A stretch of DNA of 64,000 nt, taken from positions 1,648,561 through 1,712,560 of the forward strand of contig NZ_CP036172.1 of NCBI RefSeq assembly GCF_017357525.1. Reading direction: 5' to 3'. Made by a program: the position numbers and the translations under genes. The notes below the pieces were generated by a model that was not told the DNA's origin, did no database searches, and was given only the letters and a program-made list of their open reading frames with translations. Position 1 is the first letter of the stretch, and each line of letters starts with the position of its first letter. This DNA comes from Methanofollis aquaemaris. GTDB taxonomy: Archaea; Halobacteriota; Methanomicrobia; Methanomicrobiales; Methanofollaceae. Of the stretch, positions 35,291 through 46,289 are shown in pieces.

Positions 35291-36519
35291 TGGGAAAAGG
35301 GAAGGAAATTTGTTTGTCTCGATATCCTAATGGATCAGCCGGGGAGTGTTCACGGGTCATCGAACTTCTCCGTGAAGAACCGAGAGGTCTGTCCACCTCT
35401 GAAATCTCGCGAAGGCTTGGAATGAACCGGAACTCGGTGGCAAAATATCTGAACATCCTCGTCGTATCCGGACATCTTGAGATGCAGGAGGTCGCCGTCG
35501 CAAAGGTCTATTATCTCTCTCATCGGGTTCCTATCTCTGCCATGCTCGACTTTTCCTCGGATCTCATCCTCGTGCTCAACGGGGCGGGGAGAGTGGTGCA
35601 GTTCAATGACAACTTTCTCTCCTTCACTGGCATGGAACGAGAGGAGGTGCTTGGTAAGGATGTGCACCGACTCGACGCCCACTTCTTCTCACATCTTCGG
35701 GAAGGGGGGTTGATACGCGAAGCCCTCAGAGGAAAAAAGATGGTACAGGAATTGCAGTTTGAGAAGGATGGAGAGATCTTTTTCTTTGTGGCAAAACTTG
35801 TTCCGACTGTCTTCGAGGACGGTGATCCGGCCATGACGATCCTTTTTGAAGATGTCACCGCAGCGCGGCAAGCAGAGGTCGAACTCAGAGAGGCGCTCAC
35901 AGAGAAAGAGAATCTTCTTGCAAACATCCACCAGAGGGTGAGGAACAACCTCCAGATCATATCGAGTCTCCTTGCCCTCCAGGCATCCAGCATGGGAGAG
36001 GGAATAAATTCTGAGATCATTCGGAAAACCGAAGGGCGCATAGGGGCCCTGGCGCGGGTCCACGATCACCTCGACCGCTCTCCTGATCATGTCCGCGTCA
36101 ACCTCGGAGAGTACCTCGCCGATCTGGTTGAAGACCTCGCGAAGACCGCCTCATTCCCGACCGAACAGGTCTTCACTGTTGTCAACCCCCCTGAGATTCA
36201 TCTCAGGCTTGATGTTGCGATCCCTCTTGGTCTGGTCGTGAACGAACTCGTCTCAAATGCGCTCTCTCATGCCTACCCTGAAGACAGACCCGGCACAGTC
36301 AGAGTGGAAGGTGTGGTTGAGGGTGGGGATCTCACACTCCTGGTCCAGGACGAGGGTATCGGGATGCCCGGGGACTTTGACCCCGCCGCACCCGGGTCTC
36401 TTGGCCTCAATCTTGTCAGGACCATTGTCGAGGGTGAACTCGGGGGCTCGATGGAGATCTCTAACGACAACGGCGTGGGTCTCCGGGTCACCTTCCCTCT
36501 TGGGGGTGAGGCACCATGA
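35291..36519 (+). CDS. HTH-PAS sensor histidine kinase (HisKA_2 type)
   Basis: About 409 residues; the ATG is at 35290-35292. An N-terminal winged helix-turn-helix (about 20-75: RGLSTSEISRRLGMNRNSVAKYLNILVVSGHLE) precedes a PAS domain (about 85-200), the HisKA_2 domain with NIHQRVRNNLQIISSLLALQ (about 215-235) and a HATPase domain with NELVSNALSHAY and VQDEGIGMPGD. No membrane segment. Fusion of a DNA-binding-like domain with a kinase is unusual; the wHTH may sense or dimerise rather than bind DNA. The next gene is a response regulator with an ATGA overlap, so the two form a two-component system. Confidence 0.9.
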
Positions 36520-36905
36520 TCCCTCTGCGGGTGCTTGTCGTGGAGGACGCTGCAATCATTGCGCTTGATATTGCAAGCCGGGTGAAGCGACTCGGGCATG
36601 AGGTTGTCGGCGTCGCTTCGACAGCGGAGATGGCGTGCGAAAAGGCCTGTGAGGCCCATCCGGATCTGGTATTGATGGACATTAACCTCAAAGGAGAGCA
36701 GGACGGCATCGAGGCTGCGTCCCGGATCGTAGATGAACTCGGGATCAGGAGTGTTTTCATCACTGCATACTCGGACAAAGGGATGAAAGAACGGGCCCTT
36801 GCCACCCATCCTCTCGGGTATATCGTCAAGCCGATCAGGGAAGTTGACCTGGAGAAGGTGCTTGCACGGGTGGAAGAGGAGGTCCGGGAGGCCCGACGCA
36901 CCTGA
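36516..36905 (+). CDS. Single-domain response regulator
   Basis: 129 residues: one receiver domain. Acidic pair VVEDA near residue 8-12, phospho-acceptor Asp in LVLMDINLKGEQDG (about 51-64), Thr in VFITAYSD, and Lys in GYIVKPI (about 104-110). The INLKG...DGIEAA pattern is typical of receivers that pair with HisKA_2 kinases. There is no output domain, so it acts by protein contact. It overlaps the kinase gene by 4 bases. Confidence 0.93.
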   Translation: MIPLRVLVVEDAAIIALDIASRVKRLGHEVVGVASTAEMACEKACEAHPDLVLMDINLKGEQDGIEAASRIVDELGIRSVFITAYSDKGMKERALATHPLGYIVKPIREVDLEKVLARVEEEVREARRT

Positions 36906-37086
36906 TCTGATGGCGAGTCTGGAACAAGAGGTCGCCAGGAGCATGCACTTGAATGACAGAAATTTTTTGCCGTGAAGAAATTCTCTGTACTGGTTTTTGT
37001 GCGGGCGGCTGACCGCGCCCCGGTCCCCTGTGTGAAGAGCGTGATCTTGGGGCTCTCGGGTCAGTTATTTGAGGAATGACTGAGCA

Positions 37087-37680
37087 CTAGACCAGTCCTT
37101 CGATCCCCTCGGCGATGAGGGTGATCGCAAGAGCTGCAAGGACCATGCCGAAGACATTGGTCAGGACGCCGCTGGTCGTCTCGCCGAGCATCCTCTGGAT
37201 CGTCCCGGCATACCTGAGGGTGAACCAGGTGAAGGCGAGGGTGAGGAGGAGGGCCGGCAGGGTCACGAGAATGCCGCACTTGGTCGAGAGGAGGATCACC
37301 GTCGTGATCGCCCCCGGCCCGCAGATGAGAGGTGTGCCGATGATGACCCCGATGTTCTTCTGGTGGCCTGTTGTATCCGGAGAATACTCGATCCCGAGCG
37401 CCTGCTGCATCCCGATGATGAAGAGAAGAAGTCCGCCCGCCACCTCGAAACTCGGGAGGGTGATCCCGAGGAGATTGAAGATCGGAAGCCCGAGGACGAG
37501 GAAGGTGATCATCAACCCGCCTGCTACGGCTGTGGCGATGCCGGCTTGTCTTCTCTTTTCTTCACTCCCGTATCCCCTGGTGAGCCCGAGAAACGCCGGG
37601 ATCACCAGGAGCGGGTGGAGAATGATGAAGAGCGTGGCGAAGGCGTACAGAAAGGCAGTGACGGGGTCTTCCATCTTCAT
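37087..37680 (-). CDS. MarC-family integral membrane protein, copy 1
   Basis: 197 residues with six hydrophobic segments. The family pattern is visible: AFATLFIILHPLLVIPAFLGLT in helix 1, then RRQAGIATAVAGGLMITF, the central FEVAGGLLLFIIGMQ and GTPLICGPGAITTVILLS. The second half ends TFNAL-like with LAITLIAEGIEGLV. MarC proteins were once thought to be linked to antibiotic resistance; their real substrate is unknown. It is the downstream member of a tandem pair, 21 bases after copy 2. Confidence 0.88.
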   Translation of the reverse strand: MKMEDPVTAFLYAFATLFIILHPLLVIPAFLGLTRGYGSEEKRRQAGIATAVAGGLMITFLVLGLPIFNLLGITLPSFEVAGGLLLFIIGMQQALGIEYSPDTTGHQKNIGVIIGTPLICGPGAITTVILLSTKCGILVTLPALLLTLAFTWFTLRYAGTIQRMLGETTSGVLTNVFGMVLAALAITLIAEGIEGLV

Positions 37681-37701
37681 TCTCCGGTCGTGATCGCTCG
37701 C

Positions 37702-38298
37702 CTATCCGGCGAGCCCGGTCACCCCTTCGGCAATGAGTCTGACGGCGATCGCCGCGAGAAACATCCCGAGCACCTTTCCCATGATATCGGTGACGGTCTC
37801 GCCGAGGATGCGCATGATATCTGCGGCATACCGCAGAATAAGCCAGGTGACAGCGAGGCAGAGGACGAGAGCGGCGGCGGTGATGGGGATGCCGCACTTT
37901 GTCGAGAGAAGGGTGATGGTCGTGATCGCCCCCGGCCCGCAGAGCAACGGGGTGCCGATAAGGACTCCTGCGATATTTTGCTGTGCTTTCAGGTCGTGGG
38001 GCAACTCGACGCCAAGCGCCACCTGCAACCCGAGGATGAGCAGGAGGATCCCGCCCGCCACCTTGAAACTCGCCGGGGAGATCCCGAGGAGGTCGAAGAT
38101 TGCGAGGCCGAAGAAGAGGAAGACGGTAAGGATGGCACCGGCTACTCTGACTGCCAGCCAGGCCTGTTGTGCCTTCTCTTCAGGTCGACATCCCTCGGTG
38201 AGCCCGACAAAGATCGGGATGGAAAGGAGGGGATCGAGGATGATGAAGAGCGTGGCGAATGCATAGAAGAGGACAGAGAGGGGGGTGTCCATTATCAT
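37702..38298 (-). CDS. MarC-family integral membrane protein, copy 2
   Basis: 198 residues, a paralogue of the neighbour: shares YAFATLFIILDPLLSIPIFVGLT, ASFKVAGGILLLILGLQ, GTPLLCGPGAITTITLLSTKCGIPIT and a similar C-terminus (AVRLIAEGVTGLAG). A Met at residue 3 is an alternative start. In methanogens MarC genes often come as pairs, possibly forming a mixed dimer. Function unknown. Confidence 0.88.
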   Translation of the reverse strand: MIMDTPLSVLFYAFATLFIILDPLLSIPIFVGLTEGCRPEEKAQQAWLAVRVAGAILTVFLFFGLAIFDLLGISPASFKVAGGILLLILGLQVALGVELPHDLKAQQNIAGVLIGTPLLCGPGAITTITLLSTKCGIPITAAALVLCLAVTWLILRYAADIMRILGETVTDIMGKVLGMFLAAIAVRLIAEGVTGLAG

Positions 38299-38460
38299 CT
38301 GTACTCAAGATACGGAGAAATACTTTTCAGAGATCTGTTCCGCCTACCTCAGGGAGGGGCCGGGATATCTGTCCGATGTCGGGCTGGCAGGGAAAGAGCG
38401 CTCCCAACGGTGCAGGGTTCTGAGCGAATTTTTTCCCTTGTGTCCGCCAATAGAAGAGGG

Positions 38461-38862
38461 ATGATGCAGAACGAGCGTCTTCTGGTCCTTCTTGTCGATG
38501 ACGATCCCGAAGTGCTGGAGAGGACAAAACGGTGGTTTGAGGAGAGTGGGGAGTTTCTCTGTATCAGCGCCCCCTCCGCGGACGTCGCCCTCGACCTTCT
38601 GCCCGGCGGCGGGTTCGACGCCGTCGTCTCAGACTATCAGATGCCGGGGATGGACGGGGTCACCTTCTTCAGAACCCTGCGGGCGCAGGGTTCCCGGATC
38701 CCCGGTGTCCTGTACACCGGGATGGGTCGCGACTCGGTGCTTGAGGATGCGCTTGCTGCAGGTGCCTCATTCTATGTACGAAAAGGGGTGGGGACCAGGG
38801 CCGAACTGATCGAACTTGCTCATGCTGTCCGTGCGGCCGTGGTCCTTGGCGGGCGGATCTAA
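38461..38862 (+). CDS. Single-domain response regulator
   Basis: 133 residues from the first of two adjacent ATGs (38461, 38464). A purine-rich site (AGAAGAGGG) lies just before them and favours the second. One receiver domain: VLLVDDDPEVLERT (acidic residues), phospho-acceptor Asp in AVVSDYQMPGMDGVTFF, Thr in VLYTGMG and Lys in SFYVRKGV. There is no output domain. A much longer upstream open frame runs antisense through the MarC genes and is ignored. No kinase gene adjoins it, so its partner is elsewhere. Confidence 0.88.
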   Translation: MMQNERLLVLLVDDDPEVLERTKRWFEESGEFLCISAPSADVALDLLPGGGFDAVVSDYQMPGMDGVTFFRTLRAQGSRIPGVLYTGMGRDSVLEDALAAGASFYVRKGVGTRAELIELAHAVRAAVVLGGRI

Positions 38863-39330
38863 AGCATCTTTTTTTACGAACACCAGGGCGAGGAACATCA
38901 TCACGATATTGAGGTAATTTTGGGCCCTGTAGAAACCATCCTCTTTTCATCCCCTCAACCCCCCTATGACCTGAATTCATCGCCTTCCCTCATTCTTGCG
39001 CCGGGGGCGCTGCCCCCGGACCCCTGGGATGAAGATAGGGCCGGGAAGGCGCCATTGATGCACCTGAAGAGGGGGTTGTCGTCCTCGCCCCTATCCTGAT
39101 TATCAGGGGCTGACCACACCCTTGTTCCTGTGTGAACATCAGGTTCCTGGCTCGATGACATCAAGTCGCTCGACACATGTCCTGGGTTCGTCCCTGATGT
39201 TTCTTGAAGATCCGGAGCATGCCTCCTTTCCCTGACCGGTCCTGATCGCAGATGAAGGTGGTGGGATGCTCTGCTTTGATTTCGGGATCATCGTCCCTTT
39301 AATCAGGGATTTGAAAAGAAAAAAGAAAAA
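38863..39330. other. Intergenic region with a full-length R1 repeat
   Basis: About 470 bases. The centre is the R1 element at 38923-39100. The right part (39101-39330) shows no gene; it lies at the 3' end of hppA and the T/A-rich stretch at 39310-39332 on the minus strand could serve as the hppA terminator. Confidence 0.6.
38923..39100 (+). repeat. R1 dispersed repeat, full-length copy 1
   Basis: 178 bases from GGCCCTGTAGAAACCATCCT to GTCCTCGCCCCTATCCTGAT. It is about 94% identical by eye to 53313-53489 in the same orientation. In its middle GCCGGGGGC-GCT-GCCCCCGG forms a strong hairpin. It has no open frame conserved between copies and no terminal inverted repeats. Confidence 0.9.
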
Positions 39331-41373
<2,043 letters not shown>

Positions 41374-41559
41374 GTTTTTTCTATCCTCCGAGCGATGATT
41401 ATTCCATCAAAACCCGGTTGCTGTTCCTCTATGTATCTGACGTTCCAATGATAAAAAGAGAGCGATTTTATTGGTATGGGCGTTCGACGATCCCATACTG
41501 ACTGGCGACGGGGCCTCTATTTCTGCTGATATGAAGATATTTTTCGGGGCCGTGCCGAT

Positions 41560-42990
41560 TCAGGGTGGTGTGCCTGAAAAATCGAAGACTTCCGGCTCAA
41601 GACTCTGGAGGTCGAGAACGACCGCCTGTGCCGGGGTGGGCACCAGATTCATCTGTTTCTGGAAGGCGGTCTGAGACTGCCAGGTGCCTGCGTTGACCAT
41701 CAGAACACCCCGGTAGCGCTTTATTCCGGAAATATGGACGTGGCCGGTGTGGAGTACCTCAGGTACCGGATCGATGACGAGGCGGTCGTCTCTTCCCGGT
41801 GCGATGGGGGTCCGCAGACCATAGGTGGGGGCAAGGTGGCGGCGCTTCAGCATCTCTTCCATGATCTCCTCGGGGTGGCGATACGATGCCCCGGGGATCA
41901 TCCCGATCATGTCATCGTAGGACCGGCCATGGTACATCAACACCCGCACACCCTGGATGAGGACCATGGCCGGGTTCTCGACCCAGATGCAGTTTGGAGG
42001 GTACCCGTCCCTGAACTCCGGGGGGATGGCAGGCTGCGGTTCCGCGCCCCGCACCACGTCGTGGTTGCCTGGCGAGAGGACAATCTTGATCCGTTGCGGG
42101 AGCGCGGCGAGCATCTCGCCGAAGGCGCGGTATTGTTCGTAGATATTGGTGATCACCAGTTCTTTGTCCTGGTTGGGATAGATCCCGATCCCGTCGACCA
42201 TGTCTCCGGCGACGAGGAGATAGCCGACATCGTCCTGGTCTGAGAGCCAGTCGGCGAAGCGGTGCCAGGCGTCTTCAAGGAAGGTGTCGGAGCCGACGTG
42301 GACATCGGAGATCAGCACCGCCTTGCCCGGCCGCTCTGAACGAAAGGGTGCGTTGTTGATCGGGATGTCGGGTCTGATCAGGTTATCGGCGAAAAAGATG
42401 TTGCCGTCGTTTGAGAGTTTGCCCTTGACCCCGATCACCTCGTCGGGGAGGAGTTTCTCGGCTTCTTCGAAGCCGTCCCGAGATCTATTGAAGAGCACCC
42501 GCATCGTGGCGGTGGGATCTTCGAGTTCCACAATTTTGTTGCCTTTCGCGCTGTTTCGGATATCGGAAACCATCCCGGTGAAGGAGATCTCCTCCTCGCG
42601 GTACCGCCCGTTCCTCCCCAGGGCTTCGATGGGGATCGGCTGGATCCGGCTCCGCATGACAGCGGAGAGTTTGGTGTACCGGTCTTTGAAGTAGTTCACG
42701 TACTCCTCGAATTCTCTGATCCCTTTAGCCGTGTTTTCTTTGCCCTGGAGGACTTCGATCTCTGGATCGGCCAGGAACCGGATCCCGTCGCGCATCTTCT
42801 TCGGGGTTTCCGGGGTGGATGCCGGAGGTATTGAGGAGTGGTCTATCACAAAGGAATTGGTCGGCGCTCCGGCGATGATCCGATCGATGAGCGTGGGGTC
42901 GTCCTGTTCCTTTATGAAGTCCACCACGTCCTGAGTGACCTGAAAGGAGGCGTCCAGGAACCTGGCGACGATCTCCTCGTCGCAGAGCAT
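41560..42990 (-). CDS. dp1: DNA polymerase D (PolII) small subunit DP1
   Basis: 476 residues, at the short end for DP1. The N-terminal ~200 residues include an OB-fold (EISFTGMVSDIRNSAKGNKIVELED). The phosphoesterase domain follows with metal-binding motifs LISDVHVGSDTF, VAGDMVDGIG, LSPGNHDVVRG and, near the end, HTGHVHISGI. This subunit carries the 3'-5' proofreading exonuclease of the euryarchaeal replicative polymerase and binds PCNA and the large subunit DP2, which is not in the window. It is divergent from the DtxR-like gene. Confidence 0.95.
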   Translation of the reverse strand: MLCDEEIVARFLDASFQVTQDVVDFIKEQDDPTLIDRIIAGAPTNSFVIDHSSIPPASTPETPKKMRDGIRFLADPEIEVLQGKENTAKGIREFEEYVNYFKDRYTKLSAVMRSRIQPIPIEALGRNGRYREEEISFTGMVSDIRNSAKGNKIVELEDPTATMRVLFNRSRDGFEEAEKLLPDEVIGVKGKLSNDGNIFFADNLIRPDIPINNAPFRSERPGKAVLISDVHVGSDTFLEDAWHRFADWLSDQDDVGYLLVAGDMVDGIGIYPNQDKELVITNIYEQYRAFGEMLAALPQRIKIVLSPGNHDVVRGAEPQPAIPPEFRDGYPPNCIWVENPAMVLIQGVRVLMYHGRSYDDMIGMIPGASYRHPEEIMEEMLKRRHLAPTYGLRTPIAPGRDDRLVIDPVPEVLHTGHVHISGIKRYRGVLMVNAGTWQSQTAFQKQMNLVPTPAQAVVLDLQSLEPEVFDFSGTPP

Positions 42991-43085
42991 TGGTGATCAG
43001 TTGGGGATGCAGGGAGTTCATCCTTTGCATCTCTGAAGTTTGGCTGTGGGGAAAATTTTTTCCCGATCAGACCAGAGTATGAAGT

Positions 43086-43517
43086 ATGGTGGAGATCGAT
43101 GGGTCTGAACTCCCTGCGAGGAAGGCCGAATTTCTCAAAATCGTCTATCAAATGGGTGGGGTTGCCCACACCAACGACCTTGCAGCCACACTCGGGGTCT
43201 CTCCCTCGACCGCGACGAAGGCGGCCGCCGCACTCACCAGTGCCGGGTACCTCGAACACACCCCCTACCGGGGGTTCACGCTCACCAAAAGTGGAGAAGA
43301 ATATGCACGGTTCCTGGTCAGGAGACACCGTATCGTCTCCCTTGCCCTGAGTCGATTCGGACTCTCGTCCGAGGAGGCATGCCTTGAGGCGAGCAAGATC
43401 GAGTCCTGTGTTTCCAGAGAACTCGTCGACCGGATCTGCGCGTCCCTCGGTCACCCGATGATGAGCGGGTGCGGGCCCATTGAGCACGATCATTCCTGCT
43501 TCCCTGAAGAACTCTGA
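43086..43517 (+). CDS. DtxR/MntR-family metal-dependent regulator
   Basis: 143 residues. The N-terminal winged helix (about 8-65: RKAEFLKIVYQMGGVAHTNDLAATLGVSPSTATKAAAALTSAGYLEHTPYRGFTLT) is followed by a dimerisation domain with metal-binding residues (RRHRIVSLALSRFG, EEACLEASKIESCVS, and the C-terminal CGPIEHDHSC). The acidic, Cys and His cluster at the C-terminus could bind Zn or Mn. It lies 77 bases upstream of the metal ABC transporter, with a TATA box and an inverted repeat between, so it most likely represses that transporter. Confidence 0.88.
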   Translation: MVEIDGSELPARKAEFLKIVYQMGGVAHTNDLAATLGVSPSTATKAAAALTSAGYLEHTPYRGFTLTKSGEEYARFLVRRHRIVSLALSRFGLSSEEACLEASKIESCVSRELVDRICASLGHPMMSGCGPIEHDHSCFPEEL

Positions 43518-43530
43518 GCCGCGGAAGGCG

Positions 43531-43570
43531 TATATAGGGCGCCCGCAATATTTGGGTGCACACCAAATTT
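43531..43570 (+). promoter_or_regulatory. Promoter of the metal ABC transporter with an operator-like inverted repeat
   Basis: TATATAGGG at 43531-43539 is a TATA box. Around the expected transcript start, ATATTTGGGTGCACACCAAA followed by TTT forms an imperfect inverted repeat (arms ATATTTGG / CCAAATTT, 7 of 8 matching) centred near 43559. This matches the size of DtxR-type operators and sits just after the gene for such a regulator. Confidence 0.7.
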
Positions 43571-43594
43571 CAGGAGGAATCTCAGATATCAGGG

Positions 43595-44446
43595 ATGCGA
43601 TATGGGGGGCAGGCACTCTGTGGTGCAGTGCTTGTCCTATCTTTTATTTTTGTTGCAGGCTGCCTGGGGGAGGGAGATACCGGTGCAGATGGAAAGGTAT
43701 TGGTCGCCGTGACCATCCCGCCGCAGGCGGAATTTGTGGAAGCGGTCGGCGGCGACCGCGTGGACGTGATGGTTCTCGTCGGTCCGGGCGATAGCCCGCA
43801 CACGTACGAACCGACACCCGGGCAACTTGCCAGACTTGGCGAGGCGGCGATGTACGCCAGAGTCGGTTCTGGCGTTGAGGTCGAGAATGCCTGGATGAAA
43901 AAGATTGCAGGATTAAATCCGGATATGCTCGTCGTCGACTGCTCTGAAGGGATCGAGATCGTCGACGGCGACCCGCATATCTGGCTCTCTCCAAAAAATG
44001 CCGCCACGATGGTCAGAAATATCTGCGACGGCTTGAGTGCCGTCGATCCCGATGGGAAGGCGACCTATGAGGCGAACCGGGATCGGTATCTTGCCGAACT
44101 CCGGGCTCTCGACACCGAAATCGTCGCTTCCCTCGATGGCCATGAGGGGAAGGCTGTCCTCGTCTATCACCCGGCATGGGGATACTTTGCCAGGGACTAT
44201 GGGCTGGTGCTGATCCCGATCGAGGAAGAGGGCAAAGAACCGACCCCCCAGGGACTGCAGCACCTCATCGATCAGGCGCGGGCGGAAAATATCAGTGTCG
44301 TCTTTGCCTCGCCGGAGCAGTCGACGCGGAGTGCTGAAGTCGTTGCCGAAGAGATCAACGGTTCGGTCGTCCTGGTCAGTCCCCTGGATGAAAGATATCT
44401 TGAGAACATGCGAGATGTAGCCGGGGCATTTGCAGGATCGCCATGA
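43595..44446 (+). CDS. znuA: Metal ABC transporter substrate-binding lipoprotein (ZnuA type)
   Basis: 283 residues from the ATG at 43595. A GTG at 43556 is in frame but coincides with the expected transcript start, so it is unlikely to be translated. The signal peptide ends in the lipobox FVAGC (about residue 23 in this numbering). The cluster A-1 binding-protein family features are visible: VTIPPQAEFVEAVGGDRVDVMVLVGPGDSPHTYEPTPGQLARL with a His ligand, then DPHIWLSP and VYHPAWGYFARDYGL. Metal is probably zinc, with manganese possible. The stop overlaps the ATPase start (ATGA). Confidence 0.9.
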   Translation: MRYGGQALCGAVLVLSFIFVAGCLGEGDTGADGKVLVAVTIPPQAEFVEAVGGDRVDVMVLVGPGDSPHTYEPTPGQLARLGEAAMYARVGSGVEVENAWMKKIAGLNPDMLVVDCSEGIEIVDGDPHIWLSPKNAATMVRNICDGLSAVDPDGKATYEANRDRYLAELRALDTEIVASLDGHEGKAVLVYHPAWGYFARDYGLVLIPIEEEGKEPTPQGLQHLIDQARAENISVVFASPEQSTRSAEVVAEEINGSVVLVSPLDERYLENMRDVAGAFAGSP

Positions 44447-45219
44447 AGAGGGAACCTGTCATCGAACTCTCAGGCGTCACGGTCGACCTCGGGGGGAAGC
44501 GAGTCCTTGAAGATATCAGCCTTTCTGTTGAGAAAGGGGATTTCTACGCGATCATCGGCCCGAATGGTGGCGGGAAGTCCACCCTGCTCAAGACCATCCT
44601 CGGCCTGGTCAGGCCGGTGGCCGGAACGGTCAGGGTGATGGGAGGTGACCCGCAGGAGCGCCGTCATCTCATCGGGTATGTCCCGCAGTACCGCACCTTC
44701 GACTTCTCATATCCGGCAACCGTTCGAGAGATGGTGCTTTCCGGGCGGCTCGGTCATCTGCAGGGTTTTCCGAGACGCTACGGTCGTGATGACCAGGAGA
44801 TGGCTGAAGAAGCCCTGGACCTGATGGGGATCGCCGACCTTGCCGGGCGAGAGATCGGTCAACTTTCAGGAGGCCAGCAGCAGCGGGTGATCATCGCCAG
44901 GGCCCTTGCTGCCAGGCCCAGGGTCTTGATCCTCGACGAACCGACGGTCTACATCGACTCGCCCACCGAGGACCACTTCATGAAGACCCTGGACGCCCTC
45001 CGCAAGAGGATGACCATCATCTTCGTCACCCATGATATCGGCGCCCTCTCCTCCCGGGTGACCAGGGTTGCCTGTCTCAACAGGAGACTCTACACCCACG
45101 ACTCTCCGGAACTCACCCCTGAGATGATCGAGGCGGCCTACGGGTGCCCGGTCGATCTCATTGCCCACGGCGTCCCTCACCGGGTCTTTCCCGAGCACAG
45201 GCAGGAGGGCCGGCGATGA
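44443..45219 (+). CDS. znuC: Metal ABC transporter ATP-binding protein (ZnuC type)
   Basis: 258 residues. Walker A GPNGGGKSTLLK (about 39-50), signature LSGGQQQRV (about 141-149), Walker B VLILDEPTVYIDSPT, and the H-loop IIFVTHDIGALS. The sequence of the DE-to-PT region (DEPTVYIDSP) is of the type seen in Mn/Zn transporters. It powers the uptake of metal by the next gene product. Its stop overlaps znuB's start (ATGA), and its start overlaps znuA's stop, so all three are tightly linked. Confidence 0.93.
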   Translation: MKREPVIELSGVTVDLGGKRVLEDISLSVEKGDFYAIIGPNGGGKSTLLKTILGLVRPVAGTVRVMGGDPQERRHLIGYVPQYRTFDFSYPATVREMVLSGRLGHLQGFPRRYGRDDQEMAEEALDLMGIADLAGREIGQLSGGQQQRVIIARALAARPRVLILDEPTVYIDSPTEDHFMKTLDALRKRMTIIFVTHDIGALSSRVTRVACLNRRLYTHDSPELTPEMIEAAYGCPVDLIAHGVPHRVFPEHRQEGRR

Positions 45220-46025
45220 TCGAGATCTTTGCCTATGAATTCTTCAGAAACGCTTTGCTGGTCGGGTTGCTTGCCAGTGTTGCCTGCGGTGTGATCGGGA
45301 CCTACGTCGTTGTCAAGAGAATGGTGGCCCTCGCGGGAGGGGTCTCGCATGCGGCCTTCGGCGGGATCGGGCTTGGATATTTCCTCGGGATCGAACCTCT
45401 CCTCGGCGCCGGGGTCTTCACGGTGGGCGCCGCCCTCGGAATCGGCGAACTTTCCCTGCGCCGTCACCAGCACCTTGACACCCTTGTCGGGGCGCTCTGG
45501 TCCGCAGGGATGGCCCTCGGGATCCTCTTTGTCTATCTGGCGCCCGGCACCGCTCCAGATCTCTTTGGGTATCTCTTCGGGAACATCCTCCTCGTCCCCA
45601 CAGATGAGGTGCTGATCATGGCCCTCCTCGATCTGCTCATCCTCGGGACGGTCTTCCTGTTGTATCATGAATTCTTCGCCGTCACCTTCGACGAAGAGTA
45701 CGCACGGGTGATGAACCTCCCGGTCGAGCGGATCTATCTCCTCCTCCTGGTGCTCATCGCCCTGACGGTGGTGATGCTCATCCAGGTCGTCGGGATCATC
45801 CTGGTCATCGCCCTCCTCACCCTCCCGGCCGCGATCGCCCGGGAGGTCACCGCCAGGCTCTGGAAGATGATGGCCCTCGCTGTGCTCCTGGGTGCGGTCT
45901 TCACGAGCGGGGGGATTGTGCTCTCTTCGCTCCTCGATGTGCCTTCGGGGGCGACGGTGATCCTCATCAGTGTTGCGGTCTATGGGATGGTGATGGCCGG
46001 CAAGGCCCTCACGTCCCCGTCTTAA
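45216..46025 (+). CDS. znuB: Metal ABC transporter permease (ZnuB type)
   Basis: 269 residues from the ATG at 45216 within the znuC stop; an open frame 24 codons further upstream overlaps znuC and is not used. About eight hydrophobic segments with the ABC-3 family pattern: FFRNALLVGLLASVACGVIGTYVVVKRMVALAGGVSHAAFGGIGLG near the start and VLIALTVVMLIQVVGIILVIALLTLPAAIA in the middle. It forms the channel of the zinc/manganese importer. The transcript seems to end in the 264-bp gap that follows. Confidence 0.93.
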   Translation: MIEIFAYEFFRNALLVGLLASVACGVIGTYVVVKRMVALAGGVSHAAFGGIGLGYFLGIEPLLGAGVFTVGAALGIGELSLRRHQHLDTLVGALWSAGMALGILFVYLAPGTAPDLFGYLFGNILLVPTDEVLIMALLDLLILGTVFLLYHEFFAVTFDEEYARVMNLPVERIYLLLLVLIALTVVMLIQVVGIILVIALLTLPAAIAREVTARLWKMMALAVLLGAVFTSGGIVLSSLLDVPSGATVILISVAVYGMVMAGKALTSPS

Positions 46026-46289
46026 ATTCAGGATCGACGGGTTGTGTTGAAATCCTGATTCTGTAGAGCCGCTTCTGAAGCAAAGGTTGAGGCTGGTCTA
46101 AAAAGCCCTCAACAACCCAATGTTCTTTTTGCAGTGAAGGCGAGGATTGAATGCCATGATTTTTTTCAGGGCTTTCCCGGTGGCATGGCAGAGGAGGAAT
46201 CTGCTGCTCGGCCCACCGGTATGCTCTGAACCCTGAGCGATCTTGATCCTATATTTATATTATATGCCGGTCCTAACATCTCCCTACAG

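Noticed and set aside
37363-38460. A long plus-strand frame in front of the receiver gene
   Set aside because: It runs antisense through both MarC genes; only the last 133 codons look like a protein (receiver).
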